Shown here: positions 13,257-20,591 of the stretch, in pieces | How the letters are laid out: the number at the start of each line of letters is the position of its first letter | How positions within the stretch are numbered: position 1 is the first letter of the stretch | Virus record (IMG/VR): IMGVR_UViG_3300010149_005752 | Span: 1-26,497 of that record | Direction: 5' to 3' (one strand) | From: a virus | DNA length: 26,497 nucleotides | Program-made: the position numbers and the translations under genes | Notes under the pieces: generated by a model | Told to the model about the DNA's origin: nothing | Database searches by the model: none | Seen by the model: the letters and a program-made list of their open reading frames with translations, nothing else

Positions 13257-16181
13257 TTGTCTATTGAATTAATAACACCACCAAATAGATTTGTATCTCT
13301 TCATTCACACTCAACTTTTAGTACTTTTGATGGTCTAGGTTATCCAGCAGATCACATAAACTTTGTTCTTTCTGAATCTCAAGGTATGGATGCATGGGCT
13401 TTAACAGATCATGGAAACGGCAACGGTCTTGCTCATGCACATTCACATGCTGTTAAAATGCAAAAGAAAGGTCAAAAGTTTAGGCAAATCTACGGTGTTG
13501 AATTCTATTTTGTACCTTCTCTAGAACAATGGTCAAAAGAATACTCAGATCATCGTCAAGCTGTTAAAGATGCAAAAACAGCAGCAGCTGCCGAAAAGAA
13601 ATCAAAAGAAAAAGTCGATATCGATGCTGATGATGAAAGTGGTGGTCTTGTTGTTGAAGACGAAGATGAAACAAAAAAAATAGATATTCTTAAAGATGAA
13701 TGGAAACGACGCTATCACCTTGTAGTCACTGCGCGTAATAGAAAAGGTTTAAACAATTTATTTACTCTAGTTAAAAAGTCATATAAATACGGTTTCTATA
13801 GATATCCTCGTATTGATTTTAAAATGCTTAAAGAACATGGTGAAGGTCTACATGTATCAACAGCTTGTTTAGGAGGTATTTATAGTAATCGTATTCTTCG
13901 TGGTAATGCACATAATAAGTCACATGATGAAATACAAAAAGATTTATTAAACCTAACAGACAGATTTACAGACGCTGTAGGTATTGAAAACTTTAAATTA
14001 GAATTACAATTTAATAAACTAGAAAAGCAACATATTGTTAATAACTTTTTAATTGAACATCATAAGTTAACTGGTATTCCTTTGATTTCTACAGCTGATT
14101 CTCATTATCCTACTAATGATAAATGGCAAGCACGCGAGTTATACAAGAAACTTGGTTGGTTAGGCAAAAAAGACGGTATGACTCTTCCTGAGTTTGAAGA
14201 TTTAAAGTGTGAACTATATCCTAAGAATTCACAACAAATGTGGGATGAGTTCTTAGAATCTTATCCTTTATATGACTTCTATAAAGGTAATGAACAGCTA
14301 GTTAAAGAATCAATTGAAAGAACACACGATATTGTCTGGAATGATTTTGAAGATACTTGGATTGATACAAGCGCCAAATTACCAACAATATCAGTACCAG
14401 GAAAAACTCCATTTCAACATTTGGCAGAATTAGTAAAACATGCTTTAATAAAAGAAGGTTTACATAAAAGTAAAGAGTATGTTGATAGAGCAAAATATGA
14501 ATTATCAGACATTAAGTATTTAGGTCACGCTGCTTATTTTATTACAATGTATGAAATATTTAAAAGAGCTGAAACTAAAACTTTATTTGGTGCAGGAAGA
14601 GGTAGTGGTGCAGGATCTTTAGTAAACTATCTTTTAGGTATTACTCAAATAGATCCAATACCTTATAATTTACTTTGGAGTAGATTTTTAGGTAGACATA
14701 GAACTTCTTGGCCTGATATTGACACAGATGCAGGTGACAGAGATGAATTAATAAAGGCAGCAAGAGAATTATACGGTGACGATGCTGTAATTCCAGTATC
14801 AAACTTTAATACACTTAAACTTAAGTCGCTTGTAAAAGATATTGCTAAGTTTTATGATATTCCTTTTGATGAAGTTAACAAAGTAACAGGACCATTGCAA
14901 GATCAAGTTATGTCTTTAGCTATGGATAAAAATCAAGAAAAGTCTGTATTCGTTTTAAAACATGTAGATTGTATGAAATATTCTCCTGAGTACAATGAAT
15001 TTATGACAAAATATCCAGAAGTTGCAAAACATGTAGAAACTTTATTTATGCAAAATAGAGCTATTGGTCGACATGCTGGAGGTGTTATTATAGCTGACGC
15101 AGATAAGCTTGAACAATCAATGCCTATCGTTGGTGTGCGTGGTGAACTTCAAACTCCTTGGACAGAAGGTATGAACTTTCGTAATTTAGAAGATAATGGA
15201 TTTCTTAAGTTTGACTTTCTAGGATTAACTCTTCTTAAAGATGTTGAAAATTGTATTTATCGCATTCTTAAAAAACAAGGAAACATTAACCCGACATTTA
15301 CAGATGCAAGAGCATTTTTTGACAAGCATCTAAATTGTAGATTTCATAAACAAGAAGATATGGATGTTTGGAAACATGTTTATCACAATGGTAGATTTTG
15401 TGGAATATTTCAATTTACAAATCAAGGTGCAAGACAGTTTGCTTTAGACGCAAAACCAGATAATATCGAAGAACTTGCTGCACTTACTGCGATTTATAGA
15501 CCTGGACCTTTAAAAGCAAATGTTCATAAAAAATATGTTAAAGCTAAACATAATAAAGAATCTATAACTTATCCTCACCCTATCATTGAAAAGATATTAG
15601 GTCCTACATTTGGATTTATAACTTTTCAAGAACAGTTTATGTTATTAGCACAAGAGCTTGCTGGCTTTGATCCTGGTGAAGCTGATAAACTTAGAAAAAC
15701 TTTAGTTAAAAAATCTTTAGATACATTACATTCAAAAGGCTCTGAAAAAGCTATTGCTAGAGAAAAGTTTATTAAAGGATCTAAAGAGTTAAATGATATT
15801 CCTGAATCGATATCTTCTAAATTATGGGCAGAAATAGAATTCTTCAGTGTTTATGGTTTTAATAAAAGTTTACTATTTGATACACTAGTGGATACTTATG
15901 ATCATAAAGGAAACTTTTTAGCAACAAAGGAGATTCAAGATGTTATTCCAGGTGTTTATGTTAAGTCTAGAGATGAAGAAAGTAAAGAAGATATATTTAC
16001 ACAGGTTTTGTCAAACCACGATCATGGAGAAGTTCCGACATTTAAGATTACTCTTGAAGACGGGCAAAGTGTTGAATGTACAATGCATCATAAATTTAGA
16101 GTTGAAGACGGAAGGATGTTACCACTATGGTTCATAATACAAGAAGATCTTTCGATTGTGTGTGCGGAAAAAGTTATGTAA
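13257..16181 (+). CDS. dnaE: DNA polymerase III alpha subunit, N-terminal part, ending in split-intein N-half
   Basis: Residues 1-870 are a bacterial-type family C replicative polymerase. The PHP domain opens with SLHSHSTFSTFDG (H16, H18) and has ALTDHGN; a charged, low-complexity insert lies at about 100-145. The palm has GAGRGSGAGSL and PDIDTD (D487, D489 catalytic) with the third Asp in KFDFLGL (D653); GRHAGG and ITFQEQ match the fingers. The polymerase stops at VYGFNK (870), exactly inside the conserved YGFNKSHA block. Residues 871-974 are the N-half of an intein. The polymerase continues in the gene at 17163. The start is TTG with AAAGG 8 bases upstream. Activity would require protein trans-splicing. 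The endonuclease gene starts inside its last 55 bases in another frame. Confidence 0.95.
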   Translation: MSIELITPPNRFVSLHSHSTFSTFDGLGYPADHINFVLSESQGMDAWALTDHGNGNGLAHAHSHAVKMQKKGQKFRQIYGVEFYFVPSLEQWSKEYSDHRQAVKDAKTAAAAEKKSKEKVDIDADDESGGLVVEDEDETKKIDILKDEWKRRYHLVVTARNRKGLNNLFTLVKKSYKYGFYRYPRIDFKMLKEHGEGLHVSTACLGGIYSNRILRGNAHNKSHDEIQKDLLNLTDRFTDAVGIENFKLELQFNKLEKQHIVNNFLIEHHKLTGIPLISTADSHYPTNDKWQARELYKKLGWLGKKDGMTLPEFEDLKCELYPKNSQQMWDEFLESYPLYDFYKGNEQLVKESIERTHDIVWNDFEDTWIDTSAKLPTISVPGKTPFQHLAELVKHALIKEGLHKSKEYVDRAKYELSDIKYLGHAAYFITMYEIFKRAETKTLFGAGRGSGAGSLVNYLLGITQIDPIPYNLLWSRFLGRHRTSWPDIDTDAGDRDELIKAARELYGDDAVIPVSNFNTLKLKSLVKDIAKFYDIPFDEVNKVTGPLQDQVMSLAMDKNQEKSVFVLKHVDCMKYSPEYNEFMTKYPEVAKHVETLFMQNRAIGRHAGGVIIADADKLEQSMPIVGVRGELQTPWTEGMNFRNLEDNGFLKFDFLGLTLLKDVENCIYRILKKQGNINPTFTDARAFFDKHLNCRFHKQEDMDVWKHVYHNGRFCGIFQFTNQGARQFALDAKPDNIEELAALTAIYRPGPLKANVHKKYVKAKHNKESITYPHPIIEKILGPTFGFITFQEQFMLLAQELAGFDPGEADKLRKTLVKKSLDTLHSKGSEKAIAREKFIKGSKELNDIPESISSKLWAEIEFFSVYGFNKSLLFDTLVDTYDHKGNFLATKEIQDVIPGVYVKSRDEESKEDIFTQVLSNHDHGEVPTFKITLEDGQSVECTMHHKFRVEDGRMLPLWFIIQEDLSIVCAEKVM
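15867..16181 (+). other. Split intein, N-terminal half (Int-N), 104 residues
   Basis: The segment begins SLLFDTLVDT, matching intein block A with serine instead of the usual cysteine as residue 1. Block B is visible as ECTMHHKF, with T72 and H75 in the TxxH arrangement. The run LEDGQSVECTMHHKFRVEDG and the following RMLPL closely parallel the cyanobacterial Npu DnaE Int-N (LEDG, ATKDHKF, VDGQMLP). The final residues IVCAEKVM overlap the endonuclease start and may not be needed for folding. The family and insertion point are seen directly; splicing activity is inferred. Confidence 0.93.
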
Positions 16182-17116
16182 ATAAGTCTGGGTTACATAA
16201 TCACCAGAAAAAATGTAAAGTTTATTTATCGCAAGCAATAGAGGGTGTAGATTACGTAAAATGTAAAATATGTGGTTTTACGGGAAAAAGCATAACAGCT
16301 CATGTTAAAAGAAATCACTCTCTGTCTAAAGCTGAGTATGAAAAGAAATACGGCCCTACTGTATGTGATAGTACAAAAAGTACGTATTCAGAAACTGCAA
16401 AAATAAATGGTGACTGGATTAATAGAGCAAAAGAAAGAGGAGAAGATCTTACAGAATATTTTAATAGCCTTGGGAGTAAAATATCTAAAGGTATTATGAA
16501 ATCTGACTCTGCAAGAGAAGCAAGAAGACAAACACTTTCTAGACTAAATGCAACGAAGGAGTTTAGAGAAAGATCTTCAGAGACAGCTAAGAAAACATCT
16601 AGTAGAAAAGATATACAAGATAAAAGATCAGAACAACTGGCAAAGTGGCGTGAAAATAATCCAGAAGAGTTTTATGAAAAATGCACTTCAGTTATGCATA
16701 AGTCTTGGCAGTCTAAACCTGAAATGGATTTGTTCAATGTTGTAGATCAATTTTTTCCAGATACATTTAAGAAAAATCAAATTCTTAAAAGAACTGGTAA
16801 GTTTTTGTCTACTAAAACAAACATTAGACAAATTGATATTATGTCCCTAGAAAATAAAATTGTAATAGAATTTGACGGAATACATCATTTTAAAGACGTA
16901 TTTAAGAAAAAAGGTAATCTTAATGAAGTTAGCAAGAAAGATCAAGAATTAAACTGTGTATTAGTAGAAGAAGGATGGACTGTGATTAGGGTTTCTTGCG
17001 ACGAATATGATTATAGAGAAAGAGGAAAGTTTAATCAAGAGACATTAGACAAGATATTTGATATCGTAACTAATAAAAAAAGAGGATTATGGCTGTTTGG
17101 AAAGTCATACGTGTAA
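16127..17116 (+). CDS. Homing endonuclease with zinc fingers, NUMOD-like repeats and Vsr/EDxHD-like nuclease domain
   Basis: This 329 aa protein lies between the two polymerase halves. Residues 9-31 (CVCGKSY, then LHNHQKKC) and 44-64 (CKICGFTG, then HVKRNH) are zinc fingers. Residues about 85-185 carry repeats of short helix-forming DNA-binding motifs rich in Ser, Lys and Arg, as in NUMOD-type segments. Residues about 195-290 form a Vsr-like nuclease: E199 in SKPEMDLF, D237 in IRQIDIM, IEFDGIHHF (D250, H253/H254), and KKDQELN (D272) followed by GWTVIRV. This is the endonuclease type reported within split-intein 'fractured' genes. It presumably cuts intein-free alleles to spread the locus. GAAGG lies about 11 bases before the ATG; the first 55 bases overlap the Int-N frame. 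Confidence 0.88.
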   Translation: MVHNTRRSFDCVCGKSYVNKSGLHNHQKKCKVYLSQAIEGVDYVKCKICGFTGKSITAHVKRNHSLSKAEYEKKYGPTVCDSTKSTYSETAKINGDWINRAKERGEDLTEYFNSLGSKISKGIMKSDSAREARRQTLSRLNATKEFRERSSETAKKTSSRKDIQDKRSEQLAKWRENNPEEFYEKCTSVMHKSWQSKPEMDLFNVVDQFFPDTFKKNQILKRTGKFLSTKTNIRQIDIMSLENKIVIEFDGIHHFKDVFKKKGNLNEVSKKDQELNCVLVEEGWTVIRVSCDEYDYRERGKFNQETLDKIFDIVTNKKRGLWLFGKSYV

Positions 17117-17139
17117 AATTTTAAAAAATAATTTATAAT
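17112..17139 (+). promoter_or_regulatory. Putative promoter for the polymerase C-half, TGTAAA-N16-TATAAT
   Basis: TGTAAA at 17112-17117 overlaps the endonuclease stop codon and is followed after 16 bases by TATAAT at 17134-17139, 24 bases before the Int-C start codon. It repeats the spacing of the promoter before the N-half, so both halves may be switched on together although they are separate units. Confidence 0.6.
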
Positions 17140-17162
17140 ATAATAAAAAAGAAAGGGTTAAG

Positions 17163-17273
17163 ATGCCAAGAATTTCATCAATTGAGTTTACAGGAAAACA
17201 GCAAACATATGACTTAGAAGTTGCACATCATGATCACCAGTATTATTTAAGTAATGGTATTTTACAGTCTAAC
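17163..17273 (+). other. Split intein, C-terminal half (Int-C), 37 residues
   Basis: The segment contains GKQQTYDLEVAHHDHQYYL (block F) and NGILQSN (block G). It ends in the catalytic Asn37 and is followed by Ser+1 of the extein (TCC at 17274). The pattern parallels the Npu DnaE Int-C (GKQNVYDIGVERDHNF, then KNGFIASN). The residue before Asn is Ser rather than His, as in cyanobacterial DnaE. Its length is typical of natural split Int-C pieces. Confidence 0.93.
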
Positions 17274-18239
17274 TCCCATGCAATTTCTTATGCTATTGGA
17301 TCTTATTACGCAGCTTGGTTGCATACTCATCATGAAACTGAATGGTTAGCAGCTATATTACAATCTGAAAATGGAAATCCTAAAGGAATGTCAAAAGCTA
17401 TATCTGAAATAAAATCATTTGGATATGAAATTGCTGCTGTTGATGTTAATTATTCTGGAAAAGAATGGGAATATTCAGAAGAATTACAAGCTTTTGTTCC
17501 TCCATTAACTTCTTTAAAAGGTGTAGGAGATAAAGCTGTTGAAGAAGTTTTTGCTAATAGACCTTATAAAAACTTGAATAGTTTATTCTTTAATGAAGAA
17601 GGTAGTTGGAAACATTCAAAATTAAATAAAACAGCTTTCGTTTCATTATGTAAAATGGAGGCCTTTAAATCATTGGATGAAATGCAAAGTAAAAAACTGC
17701 TTAATCACAAGCAGCTCCATGATTTAATTGTTGACAATTATAGTACATTAAAAAAAGGTGTTTGGGGAATTACAAAGACTGCTTATAAAAGAGCAATGAA
17801 AAAAGAAGAGATTGTATTACCTATTGTTGATGTTTTAATTAATGAATATTGTGATAAAGAAGATTGGTCTAGATCTGTTAAAATTGGAAATTATTTTGAC
17901 TTATCAAATGATGCTTCTGAAGATTTATTGTTTCCTCCTGAGTTAATGGAAAAAATCAAAGAAAAAGAAATTGACTCTATATTTGAAATAGAAAGTGGTG
18001 AAAGAGGAATAGGATACTTTACAGTTACTGAAGTTATTAGGAAAACTACAAAAAATGGAAAGCCATTTATGAGATGGAAGTGTATTGATTGTGACAATAG
18101 AAGTGGATGGTTAAGAGTTTGGGGTAATTTAGATCAAGAAATAAAGTATACTACTTGGTTATCAGATGTTAAAAACGACGGTGGATGGGGAATGTCAACG
18201 ACTTCTGCAAAAGTAAAATTAATTAATGCTTTTGATTGA
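17163..18239 (+). CDS. dnaE: Split-intein C-half plus DNA polymerase III alpha subunit, C-terminal part
   Basis: Residues 1-37 are Int-C; residues 38-358 complete the polymerase begun at 13257. The extein opens SHAISYAIGSYYAAWLHTHH, the continuation of the YGFNK block, then LTSLKGVGDKAVEEV (helix-hairpin-helix) and an OB-fold segment, YFTVTEVIRKTTKNGKPFM, ending SGWLRVWG and a short tail. The joined extein would be about 1191 aa, close to bacterial DnaE. The region after the OB fold is short compared with cellular DnaE, so the tau-binding tail may be missing, as would suit a phage enzyme with its own partners. Translation begins at ATG 17163 with GAAAGGG 6 bases upstream. Confidence 0.94.
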   Translation: MPRISSIEFTGKQQTYDLEVAHHDHQYYLSNGILQSNSHAISYAIGSYYAAWLHTHHETEWLAAILQSENGNPKGMSKAISEIKSFGYEIAAVDVNYSGKEWEYSEELQAFVPPLTSLKGVGDKAVEEVFANRPYKNLNSLFFNEEGSWKHSKLNKTAFVSLCKMEAFKSLDEMQSKKLLNHKQLHDLIVDNYSTLKKGVWGITKTAYKRAMKKEEIVLPIVDVLINEYCDKEDWSRSVKIGNYFDLSNDASEDLLFPPELMEKIKEKEIDSIFEIESGERGIGYFTVTEVIRKTTKNGKPFMRWKCIDCDNRSGWLRVWGNLDQEIKYTTWLSDVKNDGGWGMSTTSAKVKLINAFD

Positions 18240-18260
18240 AATTTTAATTAAATTATTTTA

Positions 18261-18287
18261 TGTAAAATATAAATTTTAATTTATAAT
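18261..18287 (+). promoter_or_regulatory. Putative promoter, TGTAAA-N15-TATAAT
   Basis: TGTAAA at 18261-18266 and TATAAT at 18282-18287 lie in the 81-base gap before the kinase fusion gene. Spacing is 15 rather than 16 bases. The gap also holds AT-only inverted repeats that could pair, but these are common by chance in such sequence. Confidence 0.5.
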
Positions 18288-18320
18288 ATAAAGTATAAAT
18301 AAAAAGTAATAAGGAATTAA

Positions 18321-19208
18321 ATGAGATTTACGAATATACGCCTTGAAGGGCCTGATTGTAGTGGGAAAACTACATTGTTTAATAATATACATAAAGCAAC
18401 AAATTATAAGTACAACATTCAAGATAGAAGCTGCTTATCAATGTATGTATTTGCTTGCATGTACGATAGAGATCAAAGTTTTTGGTATAATAAGTTTTTA
18501 GAAGATTTAAAAAAATTAGATACGTTATACGTTTTGTTAATGCCGTCTAAAGAAGAATTAGTTAAAAGAATTAAAAAAAGAGGAGATAACATACAAGATG
18601 AAAATACAATAATAGATGTATGGAATTCCTTTAATAATGAAGTAGTTTTACCTTTTGGAAAAGATATACCTAACTTAATGATAATAAATCCAAAAGATAA
18701 AATGGAAAATGTTAAAAAAGTACTAGAAAGAATGGACTATTTAAATTCAGAAAAAGGTAGTAAGTTAATTAAAAATCTAGTTATAGAGATAAAGTCAAAT
18801 GAATTAACTGACGTTAGCTGTGTTTCCTATATAAACAAAGATGAACTAGAATATTCTGTAATGGACTTTAAAGAAGAATCTGAATACTATCAAATGATTA
18901 TGAATCATTTTCTTGAAAAGATATCAAAAGAGTTATTAGGTCTAAACGAATATAAAAAACCACAAGATGAACTTAGTAGAAGATTTATTTATACACATGA
19001 CAGCTGTATTTCTATGATACACATGTTATTTAGAGAAAACAAAATTGATTTTAATGTAACAATGAGATCTTCAAATGTTTTAAAAACTTTATGGGCTGAT
19101 TATGAATTTTTAAAAATTTTAGCTTTTGAATCTTCAAAAGAGTTAAAGTTTAAGCATGTGCCTATAAAAATGACATTAAACATAAGATCAGCACACTTAA
19201 TACCATAA
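18321..19208 (+). CDS. Fusion: P-loop deoxynucleotide kinase domain + thymidylate synthase/dCMP hydroxymethylase-like C-terminal module
   Basis: Residues 1-145 are a thymidylate-kinase-like P-loop domain: GPDCSGKTT (10-18), DRS at 35-37, and a lid-like KRIKKRGD. Residues about 215-295 align by position with the thymidylate synthase superfamily: C229 lies 20 residues before R249, and R249-S250-S251-N252 is followed 11 residues later by D260, the same spacing as C146, R166-S-C-D169 and N177 of E. coli ThyA; RSAHLIP near the end recalls the ThyA THLY site (H292). The Asp at the N177 position is the change found in T4 dCMP hydroxymethylase. The folate-binding N-terminal half of ThyA seems absent. 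AAGGA precedes the ATG. The kinase call is firm; the second module is inferred. Confidence 0.72.
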   Translation: MRFTNIRLEGPDCSGKTTLFNNIHKATNYKYNIQDRSCLSMYVFACMYDRDQSFWYNKFLEDLKKLDTLYVLLMPSKEELVKRIKKRGDNIQDENTIIDVWNSFNNEVVLPFGKDIPNLMIINPKDKMENVKKVLERMDYLNSEKGSKLIKNLVIEIKSNELTDVSCVSYINKDELEYSVMDFKEESEYYQMIMNHFLEKISKELLGLNEYKKPQDELSRRFIYTHDSCISMIHMLFRENKIDFNVTMRSSNVLKTLWADYEFLKILAFESSKELKFKHVPIKMTLNIRSAHLIP

Positions 19209-19217
19209 GGAATAGTA

Positions 19218-19769
19218 ATGAATCCATTTTTTAATATTTATATCGGGCCTATGTTTGGATCTAAAACGACAAGACTTTTAGGTGATATTGATAGACAAAA
19301 ACATAAAGGTAAAAACATACTGACTATCAAACCAGGAATAGATAAAAGATATGCAACTCAAGAAATAGTTTCTCACAGTGGAGGTAAGGTTAAAGCTCAT
19401 TGTATAGCAAACGTTCAAGATCTTCATAACTTAGTTGCTAAAGGTGAAATATATGATATTATAGCTGTAGATGAAGCTTTTATGATCGAAGAAATAGATG
19501 AAGCTTTAATTGAATATTATAAAAGTGGTATATCTATTATCGTATCATCTATACAAATGGATGCAGGTGAATATCCACTTCAAAATATTAAAAATATGTT
19601 ACCGTGGGGTACAAAGATTGAAGTTTGTCCTGCTGTTTGTACAAAATGCGATGATGATGCTTATTTTACAAAAGCATTATTTGATATACATAATGCTACT
19701 CAAGAAGAAAGAATAGGCGCTTACGATATGTACGAGCCAAGATGTATGAAACATTATTTTGAGGATTAA
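19218..19769 (+). CDS. tdk: Thymidine kinase, TK1 type
   Basis: This 183 aa enzyme phosphorylates thymidine (and deoxyuridine) to feed dTTP synthesis by salvage. The P-loop is GPMFGSKTT (10-18). VDEAF (D85, E86) is the Walker B site, where cellular TK1 has DEAQ. SIQMDAGEYP corresponds to the substrate region. A structural zinc site is present as C141 and C144 in CTKC and C176 and H179 in RCMKH. The length is typical. It lies 9 bases after the kinase fusion and 1 base before the dCMP deaminase, in one operon. The ribosome site is AAGGAATAGTA-ATG. Confidence 0.95.
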   Translation: MNPFFNIYIGPMFGSKTTRLLGDIDRQKHKGKNILTIKPGIDKRYATQEIVSHSGGKVKAHCIANVQDLHNLVAKGEIYDIIAVDEAFMIEEIDEALIEYYKSGISIIVSSIQMDAGEYPLQNIKNMLPWGTKIEVCPAVCTKCDDDAYFTKALFDIHNATQEERIGAYDMYEPRCMKHYFED

Positions 19770-19770
19770 A

Positions 19771-20181
19771 ATGAATAGACCTACTTGGGATCAGATATGG
19801 ATGAAAGTAGCAGAAACTATATCATTAAGAAGTCATCATCCTGAGTACAAAGTTGGAGCTGTTATAGTGTCTTCTGATAATACTCAAGTTTTGTCTTTAG
19901 GATATAATGGTAATGCTGCAGGAATGTCTAACGAACCAGATTCTATAAAGCCTGGAGAAAGTGGATTACTACATGCTGAAATAAATGCATTATTGAAATT
20001 GGACTATAATAATCCTAAAGACAAAGTTTTATATTTAACTTTAATGCCTTGTGAATATTGTGCAAAAGCTATAGTAAACAGTGGAATTAAAAAAGTAGTA
20101 TACAAAGACGAGTATAGATGTAAAAAAGGCGTTGAAATATTAAACGCACAAAATATATTAACATATCGATATGATAATTAA
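19771..20181 (+). CDS. Deoxycytidylate (dCMP) deaminase, zinc-dependent
   Basis: The enzyme converts dCMP to dUMP, the ThyX substrate. The zinc site is complete: H68-A-E70 in LLHAEINALL, and C94 and C97 in MPCEYCAKAI. SHHPEYKVGAVIV and GYNGNAAG fit the family. At 136 aa it is slightly short compared with T4 dCMP deaminase, and I do not see the extra zinc-finger insert. The ATG at 19771 follows GAGGATTAAA, so it is preferred over an upstream TTG at 19759. The 3' end runs up to the next orphan gene. A general cytidine deaminase is less likely because of the phage setting with ThyX and kinases. Confidence 0.93.
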   Translation: MNRPTWDQIWMKVAETISLRSHHPEYKVGAVIVSSDNTQVLSLGYNGNAAGMSNEPDSIKPGESGLLHAEINALLKLDYNNPKDKVLYLTLMPCEYCAKAIVNSGIKKVVYKDEYRCKKGVEILNAQNILTYRYDN

Positions 20182-20206
20182 TACTAAAATATCTATGGAG
20201 AAAAAA

Positions 20207-20590
20207 ATGCTTGATTCTAACTTTATAAAAAAAATGAACGAATCATATAACAAAAGACTTAATTACTTTTTAAATGAAAATGATATTATCAAAGATAAAC
20301 ATGGAAATAACTATGTTGAACTTGCAAGAGGATTAAAAGTAAGAAACAAAAAATCTGGTTTAAGATTTACAGTATTTGGTTATGAAAGAGAAGGCAATGA
20401 AGAATATATTCTTCTTTTAAAGCCTGACGTTGCTTTACCTGATTTGTATCAAAAAGCTTTTTTAAAAGATGAATTAGATAATAGAGACGATAAAGAAAAA
20501 ACAGTTGATAGAGAAATAAACATTAAAGATAGTGACATAATTAAAGTTAATATTAAAGATTTTGATAACGAATACGAAAGAAAAGGTTAG
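20207..20590 (+). CDS. Orphan protein
   Basis: This 127 aa product has no recognised domain. ATG 20207 is chosen because GGAG lies 7 bases upstream; ATGs at 20171 and 20195 overlap the deaminase end or lack a site. It begins with a helix (FIKKMNESYNKRLNYFLNE), then strands (KSGLRFTVFGYE, EYILLLKP), and ends with a charged tail rich in Asp, Lys and Glu. It is followed one base after its stop by the superoxide-dismutase-like gene, so the two are likely co-translated. Confidence 0.7.
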   Translation: MLDSNFIKKMNESYNKRLNYFLNENDIIKDKHGNNYVELARGLKVRNKKSGLRFTVFGYEREGNEEYILLLKPDVALPDLYQKAFLKDELDNRDDKEKTVDREINIKDSDIIKVNIKDFDNEYERKG

Positions 20591-20591
20591 A

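Noticed and set aside
15940-16137. Alternative-frame 65-residue open frame inside the intein N-half
   Set aside because: It overlaps the clear Int-N frame and encodes no recognisable pattern. Only the frame starting at 16127 continues into a real domain protein.
16548-16745. Alternative-frame open frame within the endonuclease gene
   Set aside because: It is fully inside a gene with strong motifs and has no ribosome site.
15850-17290. The broken polymerase could be a frameshift, pseudogene or assembly error
   Set aside because: The break falls exactly at the conserved YGFNK/SHA block. Both ends carry correct intein blocks, the C-half has its own ATG and ribosome site, and an intact endonuclease lies between, so the break is structured rather than decayed.
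18240-18320. AT-only inverted repeats as a terminator after the polymerase
   Set aside because: The paired stretches contain almost no G or C and similar ones arise by chance throughout this AT-rich DNA, so a terminator cannot be supported.
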